Shown one piece after another: positions 26,565 to 35,142 of a stretch of DNA of 64,000 nt. Position numbers and translations under genes: made by a program. The first letter of the stretch is position 1, and each line of letters opens with the position of its first letter. The notes beneath the pieces were generated by a model. It worked only from the letters and a program-made list of their open reading frames with translations. It searched no databases and was not told where the DNA came from. Source of the DNA: Desulfonema magnum (GTDB lineage: Bacteria; Desulfobacterota; Desulfobacteria; Desulfobacterales; 4be13); the NCBI RefSeq assembly GCF_017377395.1, contig NZ_CP061800.1, positions 1,240,001 through 1,304,000 on the forward strand. Reading direction: 5' to 3'.

Positions 26565-27225
26565 AGATGAAAAAAAAATTGCCCGGATCCTTCGTGATTA
26601 TTTGGAAAAAGCAGGCTATGCTGTTTCCGTCCTGGAACGCGGAGATCAGGTCCTTCCGTGTGTCAGAAGAAAACCGCCAAATCTGATTCTGCTGGATATC
26701 ATGCTCCCGGGCGCGGACGGCATGGAAATATGCCGGGAACTCAGGAAATTTTCCAATGTTCCGGTTATTATGATTACTGCGCGAACCGAGGAAATTGACC
26801 GGCTGGTCGGTCTGGAACTCGGAGCAGATGACTACATTTGCAAGCCGTTCAGTCCCAGAGAGGTGGTTGCCCGGGTGAAAGCAGTGTTCAGAAGAGTATA
26901 TGCCGAACCTTCGGAAAACCAAATGGCTGTCGGGCCAATAATATTGAATGAAGACACGCACCGGGTGACGATTGACAATAGCGAATTGAAACTGACGCGC
27001 AGCGAGTTCGGACTGTTAAAAGTAATGATGGCCCGTCCTGACCGTGTTTTTTCCCGTAATGAACTACTGAATAAAGTACAAGGCTATGACTTTGAGGGCT
27101 ATGACCGCACCATTGACACCCATATAAAAAATCTGCGGAAAAAATTCTCAAAAATGCTTCCCGATAAGGAGATTATCACCACGGTTTACGGACTGGGATA
27201 TAAATTCAGTGTTCCTTCCGAATGA
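26536..27225 (+). CDS. OmpR-family response regulator, BaeR-like
   Basis: A 229-residue regulator. The receiver domain has acidic pocket Glu10/Asp11, phospho-acceptor Asp54 in LILLDIMLPGADG, the conserved Thr in VIMITARTE and Lys in YICKPFSP. The C-terminal winged helix has the OmpR pattern LTRSEFGLLKVMMARPDRVF, then DRTIDTHIKNLRKK and TVYGLGYKF. It should dimerise on phosphorylation and bind direct repeats at target promoters. It is partner of the overlapping kinase. Targets are not visible; an envelope-stress or efflux role is suggested only by resemblance to BaeR. About 150 bp without a gene follow. Confidence 0.92.
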   Translation: MTNPDILIVEDEKKIARILRDYLEKAGYAVSVLERGDQVLPCVRRKPPNLILLDIMLPGADGMEICRELRKFSNVPVIMITARTEEIDRLVGLELGADDYICKPFSPREVVARVKAVFRRVYAEPSENQMAVGPIILNEDTHRVTIDNSELKLTRSEFGLLKVMMARPDRVFSRNELLNKVQGYDFEGYDRTIDTHIKNLRKKFSKMLPDKEIITTVYGLGYKFSVPSE

Positions 27226-27376
27226 CTCGAGTGTGAAAAAGAGAAAAGATTCTTCCGGGGCAGGGGGGAGTAATCTGACATGCTGGCAATGAGGCTTCAA
27301 CCCTCCCTCAGCGGGAGAGTTATAAAGCCAAATATTGTTCTGATTCAGTCTGACTGAATTTCACGCTGGGGGGGGG

Positions 27377-27721
27377 TTAACGGGGTACGATAATGCGGGA
27401 ATCTTCCTTCTGTTGCTGTTCCTTCGCCTCTGCGATCATTCTTTCAACGGTCTCATTCACGGCCTCGGGAAAATTTTTGATAGCTTCCTCAATTGTTTTT
27501 CCCTCAAGAGAGCATTGAATCGGCAAGGGCCCGTTGGGAGATATCAGCTGAGTATGTCCGAAGAAAATAGTTTCACGGGTTTCATCTGGTGAGCCGTCAG
27601 CTTTTACAGGGGTGAGCCGCCGGATCGAGCCGACCCTGAGATCAGTATAAGCTTCCTCACGATAGAGATTGTTCCCGTCCATCCTGATTTCGTTCATATT
27701 CATCCGGTTGGTGGTGGTCAT
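27377..27721 (-). CDS. Conserved hypothetical protein, 114 residues
   Basis: Not recognised. A small, charged, soluble protein starting MTTTNRMNMNEIRMDGNN. It has a middle beta-type region (FFGHTQLISPNGPLPIQCSL) and an acidic helical tail (EAIKNFPEAVNETVERMIAE) ending IIVPR. No signal peptide or membrane helix. The start at 27721 is preferred because AAGGAG lies about 11 nt upstream; the longer in-frame extension has no ribosome-binding site. It stands alone between the response-regulator and cold-shock genes. A cytoplasmic location is likely; function unknown. Confidence 0.7.
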   Translation of the reverse strand: MTTTNRMNMNEIRMDGNNLYREEAYTDLRVGSIRRLTPVKADGSPDETRETIFFGHTQLISPNGPLPIQCSLEGKTIEEAIKNFPEAVNETVERMIAEAKEQQQKEDSRIIVPR

Positions 27722-27952
27722 AATATGTTTGTCTCCTTTTTTAATTCCTTGTGGGAATAAATGCTGTGAACAAATCCGCGGTTTAAAATCGGATTGGAAG
27801 CTTCTGCCCTTCAATAAACTCGTAAAAATAAACCGGCCAGCAGAAAATTCCTCTGGTCATCGCCAATTAAATTCGCTGACTTACTGACATCATTAATTCT
27901 GAGATTTTAATCTTACATCCTATTTATTCCGATCAGTTCCGAAAAATAAGCA

Positions 27953-27985
27953 CAAGTACCCGGACAAAAGTTTTTCGATATTTTT
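27953..27985. repeat. Single end of a family-1-type element
   Basis: AAGTACCCGGACAAAAGTTT followed by TTCGATATTTT matches the left end of the element at 35380. No matching right end is found nearby, so this is a fragment in the 420-bp gap between the hypothetical gene and the cold-shock gene, where no other gene is visible. Confidence 0.55.
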
Positions 27986-28092
27986 TCCGGAGTACTGAAA
28001 TGGAATATCAGCACTCAGAATCAGAAAAAATGTCGGAAAATTTACAGGCAGGTGGTGAGTAACATCAGAATGTCTTACTGTCCGGAAATAAA

Positions 28093-28124
28093 GAAGCATC
28101 CTGTCTTACGGATAGAATGCTTCC
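28093..28124 (-). terminator. Rho-independent terminator of the cold-shock gene
   Basis: On the - strand GGAAGCATTCTATCC pairs with GGATGCTTC and is followed by TTTATTT. It begins 18 bp after the stop codon of the cold-shock gene. Confidence 0.7.
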
Positions 28125-28141
28125 TATTCATTCATTGATCT

Positions 28142-28342
28142 CTATACTTTTTGAACATTAGCAGCAGCAGGGCCTTTGGGGCCCTCTTCCACATCAAATG
28201 TTACTCTGTCACCCTGTGTCAGGGACCTGAAACCGGTTGAATTAATTGCCGAGTGATGAACAAATATGTCATGGCCGTCTTCATGTTCGATGAAACCATA
28301 ACCTTTTTGGTCATTAAACCATTTTACAATTCCGTTTGCCAT
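28142..28342 (-). CDS. Cold-shock protein, CspA family
   Basis: A 66-residue single cold-shock domain. It has the nucleic-acid-binding motifs RNP1 (KGYGFI) and RNP2 (DIFVHHS), and aromatic residues in [19 protein letters not shown]. Such proteins bind single-stranded RNA and DNA and act as RNA chaperones. AAAAGGAG lies about 9 nt before the start. About 420 bp without a gene lie upstream, room for the long structured leader typical of cspA-type mRNAs, though no thermosensor can be proved by eye. Confidence 0.95.
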   Translation of the reverse strand: MANGIVKWFNDQKGYGFIEHEDGHDIFVHHSAINSTGFRSLTQGDRVTFDVEEGPKGPAAANVQKV

Positions 28343-28760
28343 CGTGCTAAACTCCTTTTAAAAATTTGTACTTACGGTCTCGGACTTCAGGTTGCCACTT
28401 TGACAAAAAAAAACAGTCCCTCAGAACGAAACCGGCCAGAAAAAGAGCCGAAGCTTTTTCAATCGGAAAAGAATAAGACTTTTTGGCATAATAGTCAAGC
28501 ATATAAAAAAAATTTTTTGTTTAAAAACAATGGGTCGGACATTTTTTATAACCTGTTGTTTTTACGGGATTTGCGGATTTTGGCTTTAAAATTTTAAATT
28601 ATTTAATTTCAATAGGTTACAGTTATGAAACGCCTTGATTTACAGAACCTGTACGAACCATTGTAAAAAAATATTAAGCAGATATCCAATCATGTTGTAA
28701 TATTTGCAGAATAGTAAGAAATATAGCTTCAAGTACTTATGTTATAAATTACTAAGGTTA
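28343..28760. other. Gene-free region upstream of the cold-shock gene
   Basis: AT-rich and without a credible gene. It includes the probable 5' leader of the leftward cold-shock gene (about 28343-28500) and the 3' flank of the YigZ-family gene. Poly-A/T tracts are frequent. No promoter can be assigned with confidence. Confidence 0.35.
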
Positions 28761-29381
28761 TCAAATTTTTTTGATAGTTGTCTCACCGTTGTTCAGATTA
28801 AGCATTGATACACGAAATGCCTCAGCTTTTTCCTCCGGTAATTCCAAAATAAACGAAGCGTCCGTGGCATAGGTCTCTTTTCTGATTTTCGCCTCATATA
28901 ATTTTGCCATATGCCTGAAAGCAGAGATATTTGAGTAGTTCACAGTGACGGACACGCATACGGATATGATTTTTTCTTTGATATTCAGGGTGGAAAGAGC
29001 TTTTCTGACCATGCCGGAATAGGCCCGGACCAAGCCGCCAGTACCAAGTCTGATTCCTCCGAAATAACGTGTTACAACCACTGACACCTCACCCACGCCT
29101 GAATGAAGAAGCATATTCAGGAGGGGACGCCCCGCGGTGCCATGAGGCTCACCATCGTCACTCATGCCAATCTGATCAGTGCTTCCGGGAGGCCCGGCCA
29201 CAAAGGCCCGGCAATTATGCGTCGCGTCCGAAAATTCATCCCTGATCTGAGAGATAAATATCTTCGCGTCATCGCGTGCAGGGGTATGCGCGACCGTGGC
29301 AATGAACCGGCTTTGTTTTACTGTTTCCTCGACACGATGAATCCCCCGGGGGACGAAATAAGACAACATATTAAATTCCAT
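28761..29381 (-). CDS. yigZ: YigZ/IMPACT-family protein
   Basis: A 206-residue protein with the two-domain YigZ layout. The N-terminal UPF0029 domain has KQSRFIATVAHTPARDDAK, then ATHNCRAFVAG and SDDGEPHGTAGRPLL, with VVTRYFGGIRLGTGGLVRAY at its end. A shorter C-terminal ferredoxin-like domain follows. Eukaryotic IMPACT regulates translation through GCN1/GCN2, but the bacterial role is unclear; structures suggest nucleic-acid binding. The start at 29381 precedes the conserved LSYFVPRG segment; an ATG four codons later, with GGA upstream, is equally possible. A large palindrome lies just before the gene. Confidence 0.88.
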   Translation of the reverse strand: MEFNMLSYFVPRGIHRVEETVKQSRFIATVAHTPARDDAKIFISQIRDEFSDATHNCRAFVAGPPGSTDQIGMSDDGEPHGTAGRPLLNMLLHSGVGEVSVVVTRYFGGIRLGTGGLVRAYSGMVRKALSTLNIKEKIISVCVSVTVNYSNISAFRHMAKLYEAKIRKETYATDASFILELPEEKAEAFRVSMLNLNNGETTIKKI

Positions 29382-29414
29382 ATTAAGTTTAGCAATAGTT
29401 CGGACAGGGAAATG

Positions 29415-29480
29415 TAGGGTGGGTGGAGCGAAGCGCAACCCACCTTGTGCGGTGGGTTGCGCTTCGCTCCACCCACCCTA
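29415..29480. repeat. REP-like 66-bp palindrome
   Basis: TAGGGTGGGTGGAGCGAAGC is followed after a short loop by its reverse complement, giving an almost perfect hairpin. Part of the same sequence (GGTGGGT, then CACCCACCCTACGA) appears at about 54574-54607. It is directly upstream of the YigZ-family gene. Confidence 0.85.
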
Positions 29481-29531
29481 CTTGATTATCAAGTATCAGC
29501 AAACTGAAAATGATTGAAAATTCATGCTTCG

Positions 29532-29602
29532 TTCGTAGTTCCGCCTTTAGGCGGTCTTTGTAAATACAGACCCCTGCGACCGCCCGAAAGCGGAACTGCG
29601 AA
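29532..29602. repeat. REP-like palindrome related to 8656-8781
   Basis: TTCGTAGTTCCGCCTTTAGG and, inverted, CGCCCGAAAGCGGAACTGCG flank a 20-bp loop. It uses the same arm as the tandem array at 8656. It lies between the YigZ-family and quinone-oxidoreductase genes. Confidence 0.75.
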
Positions 29603-29681
29603 CTTTTTCAATCTGCTGAGTATCATAAAGAACATATTTCCGGATGGTTATCTGTCTGAAGCATATAAGACGGCTTTCCTG

Positions 29682-30662
29682 TTATTCAGGAATTAAGATG
29701 CTGGAACCCGTTGTTATTCGAGCTTCGAGGTCCCGATGGGCCTGGACAGCTTCGGACAACAGATAACTTTGCATAATTTCAACCTTGACAATGCCTTTCT
29801 CCACCACTTCGAACAGATCCCGGGCATGGGCGAGCAAATCCTCTCGTTTGGCAGTATAGGTCATCAGACTCGGCCGGGTGAGGAATAAAGATCCCTTTTC
29901 AGCGAGAATACTGACATCAAAAGGGGGAACCGGCCCCGAAGCCTGACCAAAAGAGACCATCATTCCCATAGGACGGAGACAGTCAAGAGACTTCATAAAA
30001 GTGGCCTGGCCAACAGCATCATAAACCACATCAACGCCTCTGCCCTGAGTCATTTCTTTTACCTGTAAAACCATGTCTTCCTGTTTATAAAGGATGGTTT
30101 CATCGCAACCGTGGGCGCGGGCGAGTTCTGCTTTTTCCGATGAACCGACCGTGCCGATCACCCGTGCTCCGATATGCTTGGCCCATTGACAGAGGATAAG
30201 ACCCACACCGCCCGCCGCAGCGTGAATCAGGAGGGTGTCCCCGGGTTTTACATGGTAGCAGCCTCGCAAAAGATAGCGGGCAGTCATTCCCTGAAGCATG
30301 ACTGCCGCCCCCTGTGATGTTGAAATGCTTTCAGGAAGCTTTACCAGACGATGAGCCGGAATGCGACGAATTTCAGTGTATGCTCCCGGCGGCAGGCCGG
30401 CATAAGCCACACGGTCGCCCACGCTGACTTCAGTGACGCCTTTGCCAACTGCCCTGACTATCCCCGCACCTTCCATCCCTGGTATGGCCGGAAGAGAAGG
30501 GAGCGAATAAAGCCCGGTTCGGTGATACACATCAATAAAATTCACTCCCACAGCTTCATGGCGGATTAAAGCTTCTCCAAGTTCCGGGCTGCCCGGGTCA
30601 TAGTCCTTCCAGTGCAAAACTTCAGGCTCACCTGTCTCATACATTATGATAGCTCTTGCCAT
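29682..30662 (-). CDS. NADPH:quinone oxidoreductase, zinc-independent MDR family
   Basis: A 326-residue medium-chain dehydrogenase/reductase. The N-terminal GroES-like domain has GVNFIDVYHRTGLY and PGMEGAGIVRAVG. The Rossmann domain has the nucleotide loop IHAAAGGVGLILCQWAK and RVIGTVGSSEKAELAR. RGVDVVYDAVGQ follows, as in Qor-type enzymes. The Cys ligands for structural and catalytic zinc are absent, which supports a quinone reductase over an alcohol dehydrogenase. It reduces quinones or enones with NADPH. Start ATG at 30662, with AGGAGGAG about 6 nt upstream. It appears monocistronic. Confidence 0.92.
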   Translation of the reverse strand: MARAIIMYETGEPEVLHWKDYDPGSPELGEALIRHEAVGVNFIDVYHRTGLYSLPSLPAIPGMEGAGIVRAVGKGVTEVSVGDRVAYAGLPPGAYTEIRRIPAHRLVKLPESISTSQGAAVMLQGMTARYLLRGCYHVKPGDTLLIHAAAGGVGLILCQWAKHIGARVIGTVGSSEKAELARAHGCDETILYKQEDMVLQVKEMTQGRGVDVVYDAVGQATFMKSLDCLRPMGMMVSFGQASGPVPPFDVSILAEKGSLFLTRPSLMTYTAKREDLLAHARDLFEVVEKGIVKVEIMQSYLLSEAVQAHRDLEARITTGSSILIPE

Positions 30663-30720
30663 ATTTCTCCTCCTTTTTTAAGCTTTCATCTCAGTTGAAA
30701 TCTTTATGCCGAGGATCAGG

Positions 30721-30823
30721 AGTGCGAAAATTTTATTTTCGCAAACATTGCATTTTCGCAAACATTGCGTTTATCGCAAAATACGGTGGTTGCGAGTGAA
30801 TGCGAAAATAAAATTTTCGCACT
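30721..30823. repeat. 103-bp inverted-repeat element with TTTTCGCA motifs
   Basis: AGTGCGAAAATTTTATTTTC at the left is mirrored by GAAAATAAAATTTTCGCACT at the right, a perfect 20-bp-plus inverted repeat. TTTCGCAAACATTGC is repeated inside. It fills the gap between the RluA-family gene and the quinone-oxidoreductase gene. Confidence 0.85.
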
Positions 30824-30843
30824 CCGGAACTTTAATTCCTGGC

Positions 30844-31596
30844 TTATTTGCCTGCGTGATCCTCGTCTGACAGTTGCAGTATTTCCGGCGGAATTCCTCG
30901 TGATTCAATTGTTTCGGGTTTCTTCTTCCCTGGCAGCAAAACCGTAAGGGAGAATGAATGGAGTCCCAGCCGATGAAAACCGCAATGATTTTTCAAATAG
31001 TTCAATGAGCGTCGCGTACCATAACGCTGATCTCCCACCACAGGATGTCCCGCCATTTTTGCATGTCTGCGAATCTGATGTTTTCGACCCGTCAGAAGTT
31101 CGCATTCCGCCAATGTATAGCGGAGCGTATGACGAAGTACACGAAAGCGGGTCCGGCATTCAACTCGCTTTCCTTTTCCCGCGGGACAGTCACGTCCCCC
31201 CGGAGTTTTGGACAACGGCCACTGCCAAAGCCCTTGTTTGTCCTCGCCTTCTTTGACGGATAGTTTTCCGTGCAAAAGGGCAATATAATGTTTTTGCACG
31301 GATCGGGATTCAAACTGCTTGGAATAATATCGAAAGATATCAGGACGGCAGGCGAGCAAAATAACCCCGCTGGTCTCCTTGTCCAGGCGATGAACCGCGT
31401 GAAGGCCAAACCCCGGTTCATAGTTCAGCGCATGAGAAAACAAAGGGGTTGTTTCGATGTAAGTCTTCAGAATTGAGCAGAGGTCCGTTCCGGGTTCATT
31501 GTGAACGCTGATATCACAGGGTTTGTCAACTGCAAGCCACCCTTTTCCTTTTGCAAGCACCGGAATCGGAGCCCGAGGGGTTATAATTGTCTCCAT
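30844..31596 (-). CDS. RluA-family pseudouridine synthase
   Basis: A 250-residue stand-alone catalytic domain. The family signature HRLDKETSGVILLA contains catalytic Asp72. KGWLAVDKPCDISVH is motif I, and CELLTGRKHQIRRHAKMAGHPVVGD is the C-terminal RNA-contacting segment. No S4 domain is present. Enzymes of this group convert uridine to pseudouridine in tRNA or 23S rRNA; its size and lack of S4 domain resemble TruC and RluA more than RluD, but the target cannot be fixed. It starts 15 bp after the DHFR-like gene, so it is third in a three-gene operon. Confidence 0.9.
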   Translation of the reverse strand: METIITPRAPIPVLAKGKGWLAVDKPCDISVHNEPGTDLCSILKTYIETTPLFSHALNYEPGFGLHAVHRLDKETSGVILLACRPDIFRYYSKQFESRSVQKHYIALLHGKLSVKEGEDKQGLWQWPLSKTPGGRDCPAGKGKRVECRTRFRVLRHTLRYTLAECELLTGRKHQIRRHAKMAGHPVVGDQRYGTRRSLNYLKNHCGFHRLGLHSFSLTVLLPGKKKPETIESRGIPPEILQLSDEDHAGK

Positions 31597-31611
31597 TATA
31601 ATATCTCTGAT

Positions 31612-32115
31612 TTATTTAAGCACATTGTATTTCAGACAAACCGCGTTTTGATTTAACCTTTCCACTTCTCTGAGTTCCAGTTCCATGGAGATTTCCTCGG
31701 TAAAAAGAGAAAGCCCCGATCCAAAAATTTTCGGTGAAATGGTCACGACAATTTCATCAATCAGGTTCTCTTCTGCAAACAAAGCGTTCACCAGTGCGCC
31801 GCCCGCCAAAATCACTTCTGAGAAACCTTCTTTTTCCAGATTATCCAAAATTTTTTCAGGCGTCTCATCTGTAAAAATCAGATTTTCCCATTCGGATTTA
31901 CGATGTTTGTCACGGGTCAGAATAATATTTTTCCGGTTTGGCAGGGGTCTGCCAATCGTGTCAAAGGTTTTTGAACCCATAATGATGACCCCTGCTTTTT
32001 TTGTCAGTCTGACAAAAAGCGTTTTGTCTGCCTTACCTGTCCAGTCCGGAAAGTGATCATGACTTTTTCCGATCTTCCCGTCAAGTGTCATTGCCATCAA
32101 CAGGGTTACTTTCAT
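31612..32115 (-). CDS. Dihydrofolate-reductase-fold protein (RibD C-terminal-like)
   Basis: A 167-residue reductase of the DHFR/RibD-C superfamily. It has MTLDGKIGKSHDHFPDW, with the DGKI motif shared by RibD-type reductases, GSKTFDTIGRPLP, which contacts NADPH, and FSEVILAGGALVNALF near the C-terminus. It should bind NADPH and reduce a pterin or an aminopyrimidine; housekeeping DHFR activity is not assured because the classical folate motifs differ. GGAGG lies 5 nt before the start. It is the second gene of an operon with the gene at 32144 and the RluA-family gene. Confidence 0.82.
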   Translation of the reverse strand: MKVTLLMAMTLDGKIGKSHDHFPDWTGKADKTLFVRLTKKAGVIIMGSKTFDTIGRPLPNRKNIILTRDKHRKSEWENLIFTDETPEKILDNLEKEGFSEVILAGGALVNALFAEENLIDEIVVTISPKIFGSGLSLFTEEISMELELREVERLNQNAVCLKYNVLK

Positions 32116-32143
32116 TTTTGCCTCCGGCCCGAATTGTATGAAG

Positions 32144-32539
32144 TCATTTCATAAGTTGAACTGTCAGGGGAATAGTATAAAGTTCTCTGGAAACTCCCCG
32201 GGTAACACCAATCTGCCAGTCTGTACATTTGCCATGCCCGTTCAGAAGTCCGTCAATTTCCCGAACCAGCCCCTTGATGTTGATAATCGGATGGCGGGAG
32301 AATACTTTCGGCAGGCCGTAAGTAAGATGACACGCCAGACATTTGCCGGGACGCTGCTTCAGACAAAACTCAAATTTCAGTTTGTTTTGGGTGTGTCCTC
32401 TGAATTCAAGACTTATATTATAAGCACCTTCCGACGCATCTCCAAAAAGGGCATCAAAAAAGCGGTCTGTCCGGTCTTCAGGGAACAGCTTTTTTAATGT
32501 ATCCTGCGTGAATATGTCGTTAATGCTGTTTTTTGGCAT
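32144..32539 (-). CDS. Conserved hypothetical protein, 131 residues
   Basis: Function not recognised. The start MPKNSINDIFTQDTLKKLFP and the middle DRFFDALFGDASEGAYNISL are distinctive, and I believe related small proteins occur in sulfate-reducing Deltaproteobacteria, but this is from memory. A CLACH pair lies in RPGKCLACHLTYGLP, reminiscent of a small metal or heme site without proof. Soluble, no signal peptide. AGGAG lies 9-10 nt before the start. It is the first gene of the operon leading to the DHFR-like and RluA-family genes. A heptamer array begins 28 bp upstream. Confidence 0.7.
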   Translation of the reverse strand: MPKNSINDIFTQDTLKKLFPEDRTDRFFDALFGDASEGAYNISLEFRGHTQNKLKFEFCLKQRPGKCLACHLTYGLPKVFSRHPIINIKGLVREIDGLLNGHGKCTDWQIGVTRGVSRELYTIPLTVQLMK

Positions 32540-32566
32540 AATGAATTCGCTCCTCTCTTTGAGAAT

Positions 32567-32688
32567 AGGTGTTAGGTGTTAAGTGTTAGGTGTTAGGTGT
32601 TAGGTGTTAAGTGTTAAGTGTTAGGTGTTAGGTGTTAGGTGTTAAGTGTTAGGTGTTAGGTGTTAGGTGTTAGGTGTTAGGTGTTAGG
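32567..32688. repeat. About 17 heptamers of TGTTAGG/TGTTAAG
   Basis: A 122-bp run of TGTTAGG with scattered TGTTAAG variants, located directly upstream of the three-gene operon that starts at 32539. Promoter elements of that operon would lie inside or beyond it, so changes in copy number could alter promoter spacing. Confidence 0.9.
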
Positions 32689-32728
32689 TCTGTACCTCAT
32701 GACCGAGGGTCATCTCGGTTATGGGTCT

Positions 32729-33270
32729 TTATGATTGAAATTCTGATACATAGCCAGGCCATTCGTGACCAGGTATTCTTGTCAGTGTGTCCCGATTCTT
32801 TTCAGATATTTTTATAACTGAGACATCTCCCCGTGACTTTATTTTTTCGATAAAGCTGTCCCCTTTTAATGCAATGGAACCGATCACGAAATGATCTGAA
32901 TCTAATATTGTTATCAGGGTGTTCTTAAACAGGGGGGAAAAGCATTCCATTTTACCGATTTCATCAATCACCACCAGCTCATCCGGTGTCCGAGGTATCA
33001 CGGAGGGAACAGCGATGCGATCAATATCCTTGGTGCTGACGCGGTAAGGCCCTACCCTCTGTAAGGGCCTGAGATATTTTTATGCGCCAGCACCCCCTGT
33101 TTTCCGTCCAGAGTGCTGATGGAAAAACCGACTCTTTTTCCTTTTTTTCTGATTTCACGAGTAAAAAATCCTGTGGCGGGTGTGTTCGTGTGTCTCACGA
33201 TTTTTTCAACGAGTGTCGTCTTTCCGCACCCGGGCGGACCTGTGAAAAGAATATTCAGCGGTGTCGTCAT
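32729..33270 (-). pseudogene. THEP1-type nucleoside-triphosphatase, frameshifted
   Basis: The first frame (33270 to 33052) has the P-loop TGPPGCGKTTLVEK, then ATGFFTREIRKKGKRVGF, and stops after SGPYRG. The second frame (to 32729) continues PYRVSTKDIDRIAVPSVIPR and carries the Walker B-like segment LVVIDEIGKMECFS. Together they make a normal ~175-residue THEP1 protein. The frames are split by an extra 17 nt, a near-duplication of GGCCCTTAC around 33040-33065. THEP1 enzymes hydrolyse NTPs of uncertain identity. The gene is probably inactive unless frameshifting occurs. Start at 33270 with GGGGG just upstream. Confidence 0.8.
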
Positions 33271-33375
33271 TGCATCCCCCTGAATTTTCCTCCGAAAATG
33301 GGCGTGAACCGCCATTTTCGGAGTGTCGGATAAGAGACTGAGTTTTTGAAAAAACTTGGTCTCTCGTTTTAAGAG

Positions 33376-35142
33376 TTATACAAATAATCCGAGGGTTTTT
33401 CCGTGTTTTAAATTTACCAGTCCTTGTTCGCAGATTCTCAGATAAGGAATGGCCGCACCAGTAAGTGTAACTAAGGTGAGTAACGGATCCGGAAAAGGAA
33501 CGCCCAGTTCAGATACCGTATGCTTAATATCTTTCATTCCCTGGGAAATTGTTTCCATGGACTTGTCGGAAATCAGTCCGAAAACAGGCAGGGGAAGTTC
33601 TGTCAGGATGTTTCCGTTGACACACACGACCGCTCCGCCCTGCAACTCATAAATTCTGTTGACTGCGGCAGCCATATCCGCATTGCCGGCCCCGATAACA
33701 ATAATATCTGATGTGTCCCAGGACGCGCTGGATGCAATGGCTCCTGTCCGCAGTTGAAACCCTTTGATCAGCCCCACAAAGGTTTTGCCCGGCTGGTGCG
33801 TTCTGTCTATGGCGGCAATTTTTAAGATATCCTGATTTACATTTGATCTGATTTCGCCATCAACGGCCGCCAAGATCATGTTTTCTTCTCTTGTCACCAG
33901 ATCCGTTATCAGTTCGATGACTCGGACCTCAGCACGGGAGACTCCTTTTTCTACTGGTATGGCAAAATCAGAGGGTTGCAGTTTTTTCGGAATGCGGACC
34001 GTTTTCAGGCTTGTTTCCGCGAACACATGCTCCCGGGGAGGAGAGAGAAGTTCGCCATTCTGATAAATGACCTGTCCGTTGCTGATAACGCATTCCGCTT
34101 CAATTTTTCTGATATCAGGAATAATCACCAAGTCCGCGTATTTTCCCGGGGCAATGCCGCCGATGAGTCCGTCCAAAGAGAAATGCTCCGCCACATTCAG
34201 ACTGGCCATCTGAACAGCGGCAACCGGATCAAACCCGGAATCAATGGCCTTCTGAACAACAAATTCCATATAGCCTTTTTCCATAAGGTCTTCGGGTTCC
34301 ACGCCGTCTGTCACCAGTGTGAGACGTCTCAGGTCCGTTCCCGCGTCCTTTATCTTGGAGATTTCTTCAATTTCTCTTCGGATGCTCCCTTCTCTTGCCA
34401 TGACATGGATTCCCATTCTTAATCTTTCCAGAACCTGTTCCGCGTTTATGGGTTCATGACACGAGGAAATACCTGCCGCGACATAAGCCGCCAGTTTTTT
34501 ACCGCTGGCCCCGGCTGAATGGCCTTCCAGGGTTTTTCCGGCAACAAGGGTTTCCTCAAAAAGCGGCACCATGATGTCCAGGTTCTGAAAAACCCCCTGC
34601 CAGTAAGATTCGCCAAGTCCGATAATGTCGTTTCGTTCAAGAAGTTTTCTGAGGATTTCCTTTGGGATGCCGAATGTGGCTTTGCTGGTTGACACCATGG
34701 CCGGAGCCGTGGCGAGAATCTTAATGGGCTGGTCTTTTAATGAGTCAAGAAAATCCGCAATTCCCTCATATCCAGCTACTGGAAAGACTTCCAAGGTTTC
34801 AGTAACAATGGTGGTGGTTCCGCCTTTCATGGCGTATTTCAAAAACTCGCTGATATTGAAAAGCCAGGCAAGATGGGCGTGTCCGTCTATCAGACCGGGA
34901 ATGACGGTTTTTCCCTTCGCGTCAATGACAAGTGTCTCCGGGCCTATGGTATGATCCGGATCATGGCCTGTGTATGCAATCCATTTTCCTTTACAGCTTA
35001 CGGAACAGCCGCTGAGGATTTCTCCGGTATAGACATTGACAAGGTTTGCGTTAATAACTGCCAGATCAGCCTTTTCCTGACCCAGTGCGACGCTTATTAA
35101 TTGCTTTGAATCCCCGTGGCACAATGTTTCATGTATTGTCAT
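33376..35142 (-). CDS. ade: Adenine deaminase
   Basis: A 588-residue amidohydrolase with adenine deaminase architecture. LVIDAKGKTVIPGLIDGHAH holds the metal-binding H-x-H, followed by AMKGGTTTIVTETLEVFPVA, the LGESYWQGVF segment, and GHSAGASGKKLAAYVAAGIS with the conserved GHS/GH motif. LVTDGVEPEDL carries the late metal Asp. The C-terminal domain (AAVDGEIRSNVNQDILKIAA and onward) distinguishes Ade from dihydroorotase-like enzymes. It deaminates adenine to hypoxanthine in purine salvage, using two metal ions. Start ATG at 35142 was chosen; a TTG ten codons upstream lacks a ribosome-binding site. Confidence 0.92.
   Translation of the reverse strand: MTIHETLCHGDSKQLISVALGQEKADLAVINANLVNVYTGEILSGCSVSCKGKWIAYTGHDPDHTIGPETLVIDAKGKTVIPGLIDGHAHLAWLFNISEFLKYAMKGGTTTIVTETLEVFPVAGYEGIADFLDSLKDQPIKILATAPAMVSTSKATFGIPKEILRKLLERNDIIGLGESYWQGVFQNLDIMVPLFEETLVAGKTLEGHSAGASGKKLAAYVAAGISSCHEPINAEQVLERLRMGIHVMAREGSIRREIEEISKIKDAGTDLRRLTLVTDGVEPEDLMEKGYMEFVVQKAIDSGFDPVAAVQMASLNVAEHFSLDGLIGGIAPGKYADLVIIPDIRKIEAECVISNGQVIYQNGELLSPPREHVFAETSLKTVRIPKKLQPSDFAIPVEKGVSRAEVRVIELITDLVTREENMILAAVDGEIRSNVNQDILKIAAIDRTHQPGKTFVGLIKGFQLRTGAIASSASWDTSDIIVIGAGNADMAAAVNRIYELQGGAVVCVNGNILTELPLPVFGLISDKSMETISQGMKDIKHTVSELGVPFPDPLLTLVTLTGAAIPYLRICEQGLVNLKHGKTLGLFV

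Noticed and set aside
28343..28500. Cold-shock RNA thermosensor
   Set aside because: A long leader is possible, but no pairing pattern convincing enough to call was found by eye.
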